Below are positions 32,134 to 41,024 of a stretch of DNA of 64,000 nucleotides, piece by piece. The position numbers and the translations under genes are program-made. How positions within the stretch are numbered: the stretch's first letter is position 1; every line of letters begins with the position of its first letter. The notes under the pieces were generated by a model. The model was not told where the DNA came from and made no database searches. It was given only the letters and a program-made list of their open reading frames with translations. Source of the DNA: Actinokineospora enzanensis DSM 44649 (lineage in GTDB: Bacteria > Actinomycetota > Actinomycetes > Mycobacteriales > Pseudonocardiaceae); contig NZ_KB894407.1 in NCBI RefSeq assembly GCF_000374445.1, forward strand, positions 62,001 to 126,000. Direction: 5' to 3'.

Positions 32134-34871
32134 TACCAGCCCGCCAGCCGGTCGCGCAGGTGCTCGGGTAGGGCCCCGACGGCCCGGCGCACCCGGTCGA
32201 TGTCGGTCTCGGTGGCGGTCGGCGGCGGCGCGGGCAGCCGGGCCGGGTCGGTGTGCGTGCCGACGAGCAGGCCCGCCAGCCAGGCCAGGGTGGACTCGGC
32301 CCAGTGCTCGCGGTCGATGATCAGCTCGCCGGTCACGGCCAGGCCGAGGCAGAGCACCCGGGCGTGGACGGGGCGCATACCGAGGTTGGCCAGGCTCAGG
32401 TCGGCGTAGCCATCGGTCATCTGCCAGTGCGCGCCGAACAGGCCCTGGATGGTCAGCTCCTCGGTCACCGTGAAGTGGCCGAGGGTCGCCCGCCAGGAGT
32501 CCGGGTCGAGGCTCTCCCACAGCGACAGCGTCGACCGCCACGCCCGCAGCGCCTCGGCCGGTGTGCCGCCGAACATGTCCATCAGCGTCAGGTCGGAGCC
32601 GTTGAACACGACCAGCAACGTGGCCAGGTTGGCCAGGTACACGACCGGGGCGCGTACCAGGTCCGGGGCCGTCGGCCGGTAGTCGTTCGGTGCGCGGTGG
32701 CGGGTGCGGTAGGTGCGGATCAGCGCCGTGAGGGTCCGCCGCACGTGGTCCTGTTCGGCCGCGGGCAACTGCTCGAAGTACTCCTCGGCGAAGTCGACGA
32801 CGGGTTGCCGGGTGGACCACACCTGGTGCGAGAGCAGCGTGTACAGGCGGGTGTCGTCCTCGGGGTCGGTCGCCCGCAGCGTGTCCACCCCGTAGCGGGC
32901 GACCAGGTACTCGCCGAAGGTGGCGTGCAGGAACTCGTAGGCGCGGTGCGGGGTCCGGGCCAGCACGGCCTCCGCCGCGTGGATGAAGAAAAACCGGCCG
33001 AGTACCCGGTCCCTGGGGTCCCCGCTCTGTCCGATGAGGACGGACAGGTCGGCGCGCAGGTCGTCCTCGCGAACGTACTGCGCGCGCCGGTTGAACATGG
33101 CCAGCGCGGCCACCGCCAGTCGTTCCCGCTGCTCGGCGACGGCCGAGCGCCGGTCCTCGGCGCGTGCCGGGCGCCGCTTGCCGACCTCGCGCCTGGTGAA
33201 GTCGTCGAAGACGCGTTCGTACAGGGCGAACCGGGACAGGTCGGCGTCCAGCGCGGGCGCGGCCGGGTCGGCCGCGTGCAGGGCCAGCATCAGCAACAAC
33301 AGCGGCAGCCGGGTGAGGTTGTGGTGCAACAGCGCCTCGTCCCGGGACAGCGGCCGCACCCGCCCGGCGTCGATGCCCGCCCGGTTGGCCGACACCCACC
33401 GCGTCAGCCACTCCGCGACCTGGGCCTCGTCGAAGTCCTCCAGCTTGACCACGACGGCCTGCTCGGGCACCTCGATCCGGTCGGCCACCAGCGTCCGGGA
33501 CGTCACCACGACCACCACCGGCCGTTCCTGTTCCAGTTCCACCCGTTGGAACTCGACGACCTCACGCAGATAGTCGCTCCGGTCCTCGCCGGTGGCCTGC
33601 AACAGCTCGTCCAGTCCGTCGAGCAGGACGACCCGGATCGTGTCGGTGCTCCGGTCGGCCAGCCGCGCCCACGGGATCTCCTGGTGCGTGGTGTGCAGCA
33701 GCGCCTGCCGCACCTGGGTGACGATCGGTGCGTCGGCGGCCACCTCGCGCAGCGGGACGTGCACCACGGTGTAGGAGTCGGCGGGCAGCCGGGCGGCGAT
33801 CACCCTGGTCAGCATGGACTTGCCCGCGCCGGGGTGGCCGAGCACGAGCAGCGGCGCCCGGGTGGCCCGCCACGACCTGACGTGTGCACAGAGCGCCAGG
33901 TAGAGATTCCGCCGGACCGGTCGGGTCAGCCACCAGTCCTCGTCGGCCAGGCGCGGATCCGGCGCGCCGTGCGAGGTCCGGTAGTGCGGTTCGACGAAGG
34001 CGGCGTCCACGGTCGGGAAGGTGACCCATTGATGTTGCGGTTCGCCCGGGAGCACGAGATGGGACAGCCGCGCCCGATTGGCCCGCCGCAACGCGATGAG
34101 CGCCTCGTCCTGGTCGGCCGCGCCCGGCTCGGTGAGCAGACGTTCCAGCCGGTCGAGTGCCCCGCCGTGGCTGTCCAGCACGCCACGCAACTCGCCCATC
34201 AGCTCGACCACCACGGCCCGGGTGCCTGCGTGATCGCCGAGCTGCGACCAGACGTAGAACTCCGGGACCTCGCTCGCCAACCGCAGGAAGTAGGACTCGT
34301 AGCGGCGTTCGACCCGCCGCGCGAACTCCCGGCCGGTCATCCCGACGGGGACGCCGATCCCGTCGAACAGCCCGCGGGCCCATTCCCGCACCCAGCCCAG
34401 GTTCTCCGTGAATCCACGAGTGGCGTCGAGCGGCTGGATATCCGAATGGTAAAGCCCGTGGAATATCACCCCCGCCGAGACCGTCAGTCGATCGGGCCGC
34501 GCCTCGATCGCCGAGCGCACGCCGGGGCCGAGATTCTCCTCCAGAATCTCCAGGAAAGCCGCCGCCACGATCACCCCGTGCGCGGCCTCGACCAATTCCC
34601 GCCGTTCCCGCCCACGGCTTCTCGACACCCGCCGGGACAGGCCGGACACCAGGTCCCGCAACAACCCCATGGCCTGGTTCTTCTGATCCACCCACCCCCA
34701 CACCAGCGCGAACACCACCACCGGCGGCGCTGTCGCAGGCAACGCCGCCAACCCGACCCCGGCCGCGAGAATGGCGGCACCGAACGCCCGATCGAGCCGT
34801 TCGAGCGCCCTTCCATCATGGTGCCCGAGAATCCGCAGCGCGGCGGAGAAAGTCGGCCGATGATCCCGCAT
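32133..34871 (-). CDS. NACHT-domain STAND NTPase, copy 1
   Basis: This 912-residue protein has an N-terminal helical region with a long hydrophobic stretch (AAILAAGVGLAALPATAPPV, FALVWGW; about 20-55), a middle helical part, then a NACHT NTPase with Walker A LGHPGAGKSMLT near 345 and Walker B VVLLDGLDELL near 412, and a C-terminal winged-helix/helical region (FFFIHAAEAVLARTPHRAYEFLHATFGEYL). It is a close paralogue of the 35013 gene. Actinobacterial NACHT proteins act as signal-sensing switches, some in antiphage defence. I use the ATG at 34871 because it matches the paralogue's start and sits seven bases after TACAGT; an in-frame start at 34964 lacks similarity. Confidence 0.85.
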   Translation of the reverse strand: MRDHRPTFSAALRILGHHDGRALERLDRAFGAAILAAGVGLAALPATAPPVVVFALVWGWVDQKNQAMGLLRDLVSGLSRRVSRSRGRERRELVEAAHGVIVAAAFLEILEENLGPGVRSAIEARPDRLTVSAGVIFHGLYHSDIQPLDATRGFTENLGWVREWARGLFDGIGVPVGMTGREFARRVERRYESYFLRLASEVPEFYVWSQLGDHAGTRAVVVELMGELRGVLDSHGGALDRLERLLTEPGAADQDEALIALRRANRARLSHLVLPGEPQHQWVTFPTVDAAFVEPHYRTSHGAPDPRLADEDWWLTRPVRRNLYLALCAHVRSWRATRAPLLVLGHPGAGKSMLTRVIAARLPADSYTVVHVPLREVAADAPIVTQVRQALLHTTHQEIPWARLADRSTDTIRVVLLDGLDELLQATGEDRSDYLREVVEFQRVELEQERPVVVVVTSRTLVADRIEVPEQAVVVKLEDFDEAQVAEWLTRWVSANRAGIDAGRVRPLSRDEALLHHNLTRLPLLLLMLALHAADPAAPALDADLSRFALYERVFDDFTRREVGKRRPARAEDRRSAVAEQRERLAVAALAMFNRRAQYVREDDLRADLSVLIGQSGDPRDRVLGRFFFIHAAEAVLARTPHRAYEFLHATFGEYLVARYGVDTLRATDPEDDTRLYTLLSHQVWSTRQPVVDFAEEYFEQLPAAEQDHVRRTLTALIRTYRTRHRAPNDYRPTAPDLVRAPVVYLANLATLLVVFNGSDLTLMDMFGGTPAEALRAWRSTLSLWESLDPDSWRATLGHFTVTEELTIQGLFGAHWQMTDGYADLSLANLGMRPVHARVLCLGLAVTGELIIDREHWAESTLAWLAGLLVGTHTDPARLPAPPPTATETDIDRVRRAVGALPEHLRDRLAGW

Positions 34872-34884
34872 CCACTGAACTGTA
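34872..34884 (-). promoter_or_regulatory. Leaderless-type -10 box for NACHT copy 1
   Basis: On the minus strand TACAGT (34884-34879) is followed by exactly seven bases and then ATG. This is the usual spacing of actinobacterial leaderless transcripts. The same word and spacing precede copy 2. Confidence 0.55.
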
Positions 34885-35012
34885 GCCGGCGACGGACAGT
34901 GAAGATCGTCGGGCAGCACTGGAACCGCTCCCGATTGCCGACCTGTCGAAGAATCGCGACCCATGACACGGGAAAGGACGCTCGGTTCGCCCGCCGAGTC
35001 GTCTGGACGTCT

Positions 35013-37793
35013 TCAGCGGCAGTGTCCAGGCTCATCGTCGGGCGCGGGTGGGCTGAGACGCTCATAAATCGCGTCGGGCAGGTCCTCGATGGCCCGGGCG
35101 ACCCGGTCGGCGTCCTCGGGGGACGCGGTCGGTGGCGGCATCGGCAATCCGGAGGTACCGGAATGGAGACCCGCTCGCAGGCCCGCGATCCAAGCCAGGG
35201 CCGAGTCGACCCAGTGCTGCTGGTCGTCGACCACCTGACCCGTCACGGCCAGCCCGAGACCGAGCAGGCGGGCTCGCTCGCGGCGCAGGCCGACATTGGC
35301 CAGGCTGAGGTCCGCGTAGCCCTCGGTCATCTGCCAGCGGGCACCGAACAACCCCCGCACGGCCAGGTCCTCCGTCACCGTGAACTGCCCGAGCACCGTC
35401 CGCCACGAGCCCTCCTCCAGGCTCTCCCATAGCGACAGCGTCGACCGCCACGTCCGCAGGGCCGCCGTGGGCGTCCCGCCGAACACTTCCGTCAGGGTCA
35501 GGGTGTCGCTGAACGCGACCAACAGGGTCATCAGGTTCACCGAGTACACGGCCGTGGCACGGACGAAGTCCGGCTTGGTGGGCCGGTACCTGCCTGGAGT
35601 GCGGACGCGCGTGCGGTATGTGCGGATCAACTCCACCAGGGTGAGCCGCGTGAGGGTTCGCTCGTCCTCGGGCAGCTGCTCGAAATACTCCCCGGCGAAG
35701 TCCACAACGGGTTGTCGAGTGGCCCACACCTGGTGCGAGAGCAGTGCGTGCAACCGCTCGTCGTCATCGGCCGACATGACGCGCAGGACATCCAGCACGT
35801 ACCGGGCGGCGAGGTAGTCGCCGAAGGTGGTGTGCAGGAACTCGTATGCGCGTCGGGTCGTCCCCACGAGCGCCTCGGCGGTGTGCACGAAGAAGAACCG
35901 GCCGAGCACGCGCTTGCCAGGGTCCACCGGCTCGCCGACCAGGACGTCGAGGTCGTCGCGCACCGCGTCCTCGTGGATGTACTGGGTGCCCCGGTTGACC
36001 ATGGCCAGCGCGGCCACCGCGAGCCGGGCCAGCTGCGCGGCGACCTCCGATGCCACGGTCCGGCCGGGCGGGATCCGTCCCTTGTGCACCTCGCGCCGGG
36101 TGAAGTTGTCGAGGACCTGCTCGTAGAGCGCGGACTTCGACAGCTCGGCGCCGAGCGGGGGCGTGCCCGGGTCGGCTGCGTGCAGGGCGAGCATCAGCAG
36201 CAACAGCGGTAGTCGGGCCAGATCGTGGTGGACCACGGCCTCGTTCTCGGTCAGCCCGCGCACCCGCCCCGCGGCGATCGACGCTCGGTTGGCCTCCGCC
36301 CACCGCGCCAGCCAGGCCGCGATCTGAGCTTGGTCGAAGTCCTCCAGTTTGACCACGACCGAGCGAACCGGGATGGCGACCCGGTCGGCCAGCAGGGTCC
36401 GCGAGGTCACGATGACCACCACCGGACGCTCCTGCTCGTGCTCGACCCGCTGGAACCGCTCGATCTCGTGCAGGTAGTCGACTCGGTCGTGCCCCGACGC
36501 CTGTAACAGTTCGTCCAAGCCGTCGAGCAGCACGACCCGGATCGTGTCCGCGCTGTCCTCGGCCAGCCGTGCCCACGGGATGTCGGAGTTCGTGGCGTGC
36601 AGCAGCGCCTGCTGGATCTGCGTGGCGATCGGCGCGTCCGCGGCCACTACTCGCAGCGGTACCCGGACCACGGTGTAGGACTCGGTGGGCAACCGGGCCG
36701 CGATCACTTTCGTCAGCAACGACTTCCCGGCACCCGGGTGCCCGAGTATCAGCAGCGGGGTCCGGGCGGCCTCCGGCATGGTGATGTGCCCGACGAGCAT
36801 GAGGTCGAGGTCGTCGCGCACCGGATGGTCGCGCCACCAGTCCTCGTCCGCCGGTCGGAAATCCCGTGACCACAGGGCGGTCCGGTAACGCGGTCGGATG
36901 AAGGCCCGGTCGACGGTGGGGAACACGATGCCCGCGCCGTAGTGCTCCGGGTCCGCGGGCACGACCGGGCGCGTCAGCAGGGCGCGATTGGCCCGCTGCA
37001 GGGCGGCGAGCGAGCCGGTCGTGTCGTCGAGGTCGGGAACCGCGAGCAGGCGTTCCAGGCGGTCCAGCGCCCCGCCCTGGGAGTCCAGCCGGTCGCGCAG
37101 TTCGGCCGCGATGTCGGTGATCGCCGCCCGGGTCGTGGCGTGTTCGCCCAGCAGGGACCAGATCAGGAACTCGGGGACTTCCCGCGCCAGGACCAGGTAG
37201 TGCGTCTGGTAGCGGTCCAGGACCCGCTTCGCGAACGGCGGGTCCTCAGGCGTCGTGTCGAGTCCGGCGAACATGGTGAACATGTCGAGGGCGTGCTCGA
37301 CCCACTCCTCGATCGGCTGGAGATTCTCGCGAAAGCCCCGCCGCACATCGGGGGCGGGGATCTCGGAACGGTACAGCTGGCGGAACGTGGTCTCGCTGCT
37401 GAGCAACAGCTGCTCGCGTCGTTTCTCGACGGCTGCCCTGGCTTTCCGGCCGATGGTCTCCGCCAGCACCTCAAGGAAGGCCGCGACCACGATCACGCTG
37501 TGCGCGGCCTCGATCAGGTCGCGTCGTTCCCGCCCCCGGGTCCGCCCCAACCGGCGGGACAGTCCCGAGACGAGGTCCCGCAACAAGGCCACGGCCTGGT
37601 TCTTCTGGTCCACCCAGCCCCACACCAATGCGAACATCACCAGCGGCGGCGCCGTCGCCGGAACGGTCGCCAACCCGACGCCTGCGGCGAGGATGGTCGC
37701 GCCGAGGGCCTGATCAAGCCGTTCGAGCAGTCTCGACTCGTGTTTGCCCAGGATCCGCAACGCGGTGGAGAACGTCAGAGGTGGACCTGCCAC
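35013..37793 (-). CDS. NACHT-domain STAND NTPase, copy 2
   Basis: This 926-residue paralogue of the 32133 protein is colinear throughout: FSTALRILGKHESRLLERLD, the hydrophobic ATILAAGVGLATVPATAPP, then DLVSGLSRRLGRTRGRERR, Walker A LGHPGAGKSLLTK near 349, Walker B RVVLLDGLDELLQ and FFFVHTAEALVGTTRRAYEF. The start at GTG 37793 is chosen from the TACAGT-N7 promoter rule shared with copy 1; GTG 37802 is three codons longer. The two genes are in tandem with 141 bases between them and separate promoters, consistent with duplication and possible diversification of the sensor region. Confidence 0.85.
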   Translation of the reverse strand: MAGPPLTFSTALRILGKHESRLLERLDQALGATILAAGVGLATVPATAPPLVMFALVWGWVDQKNQAVALLRDLVSGLSRRLGRTRGRERRDLIEAAHSVIVVAAFLEVLAETIGRKARAAVEKRREQLLLSSETTFRQLYRSEIPAPDVRRGFRENLQPIEEWVEHALDMFTMFAGLDTTPEDPPFAKRVLDRYQTHYLVLAREVPEFLIWSLLGEHATTRAAITDIAAELRDRLDSQGGALDRLERLLAVPDLDDTTGSLAALQRANRALLTRPVVPADPEHYGAGIVFPTVDRAFIRPRYRTALWSRDFRPADEDWWRDHPVRDDLDLMLVGHITMPEAARTPLLILGHPGAGKSLLTKVIAARLPTESYTVVRVPLRVVAADAPIATQIQQALLHATNSDIPWARLAEDSADTIRVVLLDGLDELLQASGHDRVDYLHEIERFQRVEHEQERPVVVIVTSRTLLADRVAIPVRSVVVKLEDFDQAQIAAWLARWAEANRASIAAGRVRGLTENEAVVHHDLARLPLLLLMLALHAADPGTPPLGAELSKSALYEQVLDNFTRREVHKGRIPPGRTVASEVAAQLARLAVAALAMVNRGTQYIHEDAVRDDLDVLVGEPVDPGKRVLGRFFFVHTAEALVGTTRRAYEFLHTTFGDYLAARYVLDVLRVMSADDDERLHALLSHQVWATRQPVVDFAGEYFEQLPEDERTLTRLTLVELIRTYRTRVRTPGRYRPTKPDFVRATAVYSVNLMTLLVAFSDTLTLTEVFGGTPTAALRTWRSTLSLWESLEEGSWRTVLGQFTVTEDLAVRGLFGARWQMTEGYADLSLANVGLRRERARLLGLGLAVTGQVVDDQQHWVDSALAWIAGLRAGLHSGTSGLPMPPPTASPEDADRVARAIEDLPDAIYERLSPPAPDDEPGHCR

Positions 37794-37806
37794 TCCGTAC
37801 ACTGTA
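37794..37806 (-). promoter_or_regulatory. Leaderless-type -10 box for NACHT copy 2
   Basis: On the minus strand TACAGT (37806-37801) is followed by seven bases and then GTG (37793). It matches copy 1 in word and spacing; no clear -35 box is seen in either. Confidence 0.5.
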
Positions 37807-37872
37807 GTGCTCGTTCAGCCGATCCCGGCGGACCACAACGGCGACTACGTGCACCGGATTCGTACGGTGTCG

Positions 37873-37955
37873 ATCCCACTCCACCCGTACCCCCACCACC
37901 CCTACCCCCACTCCACCCCTTACCCCTCAACCTGACTACCCCCAACTTGCCCACT
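37873..37955 (-). repeat. G-rich tract with quadruplex potential upstream of NACHT copy 2
   Basis: The plus strand is almost pure pyrimidine-A with at least eight runs of three to five C (CCACCC, GTACCCCCACC, CCCTACCCCC, CCTTACCCCT, CTACCCCCAAC). The minus strand, which is the coding strand for the NACHT gene, is therefore a series of G runs with short loops, enough for one or two G-quadruplexes. It lies about 70-150 bases upstream of the start. Confidence 0.6.
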
Positions 37956-37957
37956 AT

Positions 37958-38050
37958 GCGGGATCGCGCCGGTCTCTTCCCACCCGATCGCGTTCGGCCC
38001 CCGGGCCGCACGTGATCGGGTGGGAAGAGACCGGCTGAAGGCGATCCCGC
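37958..38050. repeat. 93-bp inverted repeat (22+10 bp perfect stem)
   Basis: The left arm 37958-37989 and right arm 38014-38050 pair perfectly over 22 bases around a 24-base centre. The pairing resumes for 10 more bases (GCGGGATCGC with GCGATCCCGC) after a 5-base TGAAG bulge on the right. The centre itself holds a CGGCCC/GGGCCG palindrome. It lies between the TAXI operon end and the NACHT promoter region and may be a terminator or a protein-binding cruciform. Confidence 0.8.
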
Positions 38051-38051
38051 C

Positions 38052-38070
38052 GCCTCGGCGAAGCCGAGGC
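38052..38070 (-). terminator. Hairpin terminator of the TAXI/two-component operon
   Basis: GCCTCGGC and GCCGAGGC pair over 8 bases with a 3-base GAA loop, four bases past the TAXI stop on the minus strand. Confidence 0.7.
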
Positions 38071-38074
38071 CGAG

Positions 38075-38998
38075 TTACCGCAGTTCGCGGTAGGCCGCCG
38101 CGGCCGCCGGGTGCAGGGGGATCGGGGCGGTGTCGATCAGCGAGCGGACGTCCAGGTACTGGGTGCCCAGGGCCTGTTGTGGGACGAGGTGGGTGGCGCG
38201 TTCCACCAGGACCCGGACCACCGTGCGGATCACCGGGTCGGGCAGGCCGGGGGCGGGGACCAGCATGTTCGGCACGCCCACCGTGGTCATCTCGGTGGTG
38301 TCCCGGTATGTCCCGGGAGGGATGGTGACCGCGTCGTAGACCGGGCCGTGGGCGGCGCGCAGGCCGGGGACGAATGCGCCGAGGTCCAGGAGGCGGATGC
38401 CGGTTTCGGCGTCCAGGCCGGTCAGGGCCGGGGTGGGCAGGCCGCCGGACCAGAGGAGGGCGCGGACGCGGCCGTCGCGTAGGGCGGTGACGGCGTCGGC
38501 GAGGGGGTGGTGGTCGACGGCGACGGAGACGTTCGCGGTGGTCAGGAGGCGGTCGCCGAAGAGGGCCGCGCCGGAGCCCGCGGCGCCGACCGAGACCGGC
38601 TGGCCCGCGAGTTCGGGCAGGGCGTGGATCGGGCTGTCGGCGCGTACGACGAGTTGCATGTAGTTCTCGTAGACCCGGCCCAGCGCGGTCAGCGGGAGGG
38701 GCTGGGGGAACGGGGTGGCGCCCGCGCGGGCGGCGGCGAGGGTGTCGGCGAGGACGAGGGCGAGGTCGGCCCGGCCGGTGGCGACCTGCTCGACGTTCAT
38801 GACGCTGCCGAGCGTCTCCACCACCTCGGTGCGGGTGGCCGGGTCGGCCGCGTTCACCTCCGCCGCGAGCAGGCGGGCGAACTCGACGTAGAAGCCGCCC
38901 GACTCGCCCGCCGCGACGCGCACGGTCCTGGTCGGGGTGGTGTAGGCGCAGCCCGCGGTGGCCAGGGCGGCGAGCAGGAACAGGCGTCGGGTGATCAT
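38075..38998 (-). CDS. TAXI-family solute-binding lipoprotein (TRAP-type)
   Basis: This 307-residue protein has a lipoprotein signal (ITRRLFLLAALATAGC, with lipid-modified Cys17). The mature part has VRVAAGESGGFYVEFARLLA and a TRAP-TAXI binding fold with ADLALVLADTLAAAR and MQLVVRADSPIHALPELAGQ. TAXI proteins bind small carboxylates such as glutamate or other dicarboxylates. No TRAP membrane subunits are nearby. Instead the gene overlaps a histidine kinase stop by 4 bases, which suggests the lipoprotein is an extracellular sensor feeding the kinase (inference). Confidence 0.88.
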   Translation of the reverse strand: MITRRLFLLAALATAGCAYTTPTRTVRVAAGESGGFYVEFARLLAAEVNAADPATRTEVVETLGSVMNVEQVATGRADLALVLADTLAAARAGATPFPQPLPLTALGRVYENYMQLVVRADSPIHALPELAGQPVSVGAAGSGAALFGDRLLTTANVSVAVDHHPLADAVTALRDGRVRALLWSGGLPTPALTGLDAETGIRLLDLGAFVPGLRAAHGPVYDAVTIPPGTYRDTTEMTTVGVPNMLVPAPGLPDPVIRTVVRVLVERATHLVPQQALGTQYLDVRSLIDTAPIPLHPAAAAAYRELR

Positions 38999-40359
38999 GC
39001 GCGGGCTCCCGGGAGGTCGATGGTGACCGCCAGGCCGCGCGGCTCGCGGCGGGTGATCAGCAGGCCGCCGTCGTGCGCGGTGCTCAGCCGTTCGGCGATC
39101 GCCAGGCCCAGGCCGGTGCCGGTGGTGCCGTTGCCCGCGCGCCAGAAGCGTTCGGTGAGCCGGGGCAGGTCGTGTTCCGGGACGCCCGGACCGTCGTCGT
39201 GCACGATGATCTCGCCGCGGTCGCCCGCGCGCCGGGTGGTGATCGTGACCGTGCCACCGGGGGCGTACTTGATGGCGTTGTCCAGCAGCACGTCCAGGAT
39301 CTGCGCCAGGTCCGAGTCCGGGCAGGCCACCGCGGCGGGCGCGCAGTCCTCCACGATGGACACATCGGCCCGGTCGGCCGCGCCGTACCAGGCGTCGACC
39401 CGTTCCCTGGCCACGGTCGCCGCGTCGCATCCCGTCCCGGAACGGGTCCCGGCGACGAGTTCCGTCGCCACCGTGTCGGCCGATGCCAGCGTCATCAGCG
39501 CGTCCAGCAGCGATTCCAGCCGTTCCAGTTCGGCGACCATCGACGAGTACGTCTCCCGTGCGCTCCCGGGCACCCGGTCGGCCAGCAGGTCCATTCGCAA
39601 CCGCAACGCCGCCAACGGGTTCCGCAACTGGTGGGACGTGTCCGCAACAAGCGCGCGCTGCCGTTGCGCCGACTCGGCCACGGCGTCCGACATCCGGTTG
39701 AACGACGTCGCCAACCCGCGCAGCTCCGGTGGTCCCAGTTCGGGGGAGACGTGCGTGCCCACGCTCGGGCCGCCGCCGACCGCCCGCACGCCGCGTTCCA
39801 GTTCCGCGACGGGACGCAACACCCAGCGGGACAACAGCAACGCCAACGCAACAAACGCAACAGCCGCGCCCAGCACGCCCAGCAGCACGAACGACCACCG
39901 CGTCCCGACATCGGCCGCTGCCCGGTCCACGGCGGAACGCAACGCGACAGCCCCGGTGACCCTTGTCCCACTCCCGACCGGTCGGGCGAACAACACCTCG
40001 CCCGACGACCACGGCCGGATGTCCGGCGGCACCTCGGCGGGCTGGTTGCGCAACGCCGCGTCCAACGCCGCCCGCACCGCCGGTTCGTCGGCCCGCATCC
40101 CGGACTCCAGCACCGGCGAGCGCCGCGCGTCCACGACCACCACCGCGTCGCCGTAGAGGTCCACGTGCGCGCGGACCTCGGCCCACAATCGATCCCGGCT
40201 CGTGCCCGCCAGCTCGGCGAACCGGTCCAGGTCGGCGGTCCGGCTGATCACGAACCGCTGGGTGCGCTCCGCCGACGTGCTGTGCAGCAACGGGAACGCG
40301 AACCCGGCCAGCGCCGCCAGCGACAGTCCGAGCAGCACCAGCAGCAGGCGCCTGCGCAC
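38995..40359 (-). CDS. Sensor histidine kinase
   Basis: This 454-residue membrane kinase has an N-terminal transmembrane segment (LLLVLLGLSLAALAGFAFPLL), an extracytoplasmic domain of about 110 residues, a second transmembrane segment (FVLLGVLGAAVAFVALALLL), HAMP, then H-box DTSHQLRNPLAALRLRMD (His near 240), N-box LDVLLDNAIKYAP and G-boxes DDGPGVP and GTGLGLAIAERL. It autophosphorylates and passes phosphate to the response regulator encoded three bases upstream. The GTG start at 40359 is adjacent to the regulator stop. Confidence 0.92.
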   Translation of the reverse strand: MRRRLLLVLLGLSLAALAGFAFPLLHSTSAERTQRFVISRTADLDRFAELAGTSRDRLWAEVRAHVDLYGDAVVVVDARRSPVLESGMRADEPAVRAALDAALRNQPAEVPPDIRPWSSGEVLFARPVGSGTRVTGAVALRSAVDRAAADVGTRWSFVLLGVLGAAVAFVALALLLSRWVLRPVAELERGVRAVGGGPSVGTHVSPELGPPELRGLATSFNRMSDAVAESAQRQRALVADTSHQLRNPLAALRLRMDLLADRVPGSARETYSSMVAELERLESLLDALMTLASADTVATELVAGTRSGTGCDAATVARERVDAWYGAADRADVSIVEDCAPAAVACPDSDLAQILDVLLDNAIKYAPGGTVTITTRRAGDRGEIIVHDDGPGVPEHDLPRLTERFWRAGNGTTGTGLGLAIAERLSTAHDGGLLITRREPRGLAVTIDLPGARA

Positions 40360-40362
40360 GGG

Positions 40363-41022
40363 TCAGCCCTCCAGGCGGTAGCCGAAACCGCGGATCGTGC
40401 GCACCAGCCCCGGCCTGCCCAGCTTCGCCCGCAACTGTGCCATGTGCACGTCCAGCGACCGCGACACCGCCAGGTACGCGTCGCCCCACACCTCGTCCAA
40501 GAGCTGTTGCCTGCTGACCGCCACCCCGAGGTGACGCGCCAGCACCGCGAGGATGTCGAACTCCAGCCGGGTCAACGCGACCACCGCGCCGCTCGCGGTC
40601 ACCGCGCGCGCGTCCAGGTCCACCACCACGTCGGCGACGGTCACCACCCCGGGCCGCCCGGCCGTGCCCGCGCGGGCCCGCCGGGTGACGGCCTCCACGC
40701 GGGCCAGCAGCTCGATCAGCCGCACGGGTTTGACCAGGTAGTCATCGGCGCCCAGGCGCAGGCCGCGCACCACGCTGCGCTCGTCGCCGCGCGCGGTCAG
40801 CACCACCACCGGGGTCGGGGCGACCTTGCGCAGCCTGCGCAGCACGTCCAGGCCGTCGATGTCGGGCAGGCCGAGATCGAGCAGCACCACGTCGGCGTCC
40901 CGGTGCCGGATCAGCGCGTCCGCGCCCCGGGTCACCCGGCACACCGGGTAGCCGTGCGCGGCGAGCACCTCGCCGACCGCGCCCGCGACCCCGTCGTCGT
41001 CCTCGACCAGCAGCACACGCAT
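40363..41022 (-). CDS. OmpR/PhoB-family response regulator
   Basis: This 219-residue regulator has receiver acidic residues VEDDDG, phospho-acceptor in DVVLLDLGLPDIDGL (Asp near 51), TARGDE and a Lys in VKPVRLIELL, then a C-terminal winged helix with LTRLEFDILAVLARH and SRSLDVHMAQLRAKLG, ending in RTIRGFGYRLEG. It is the partner of the downstream kinase. Likely targets are this operon and the flanking transporter, judging by proximity only. Confidence 0.93.
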   Translation of the reverse strand: MRVLLVEDDDGVAGAVGEVLAAHGYPVCRVTRGADALIRHRDADVVLLDLGLPDIDGLDVLRRLRKVAPTPVVVLTARGDERSVVRGLRLGADDYLVKPVRLIELLARVEAVTRRARAGTAGRPGVVTVADVVVDLDARAVTASGAVVALTRLEFDILAVLARHLGVAVSRQQLLDEVWGDAYLAVSRSLDVHMAQLRAKLGRPGLVRTIRGFGYRLEG

Positions 41023-41024
41023 GG

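Noticed and set aside
32253-35432. A 1059-codon plus-strand frame opposite the first NACHT gene.
   Set aside because: Antisense shadow; the minus-strand frame has Walker A and B motifs and a close paralogue.
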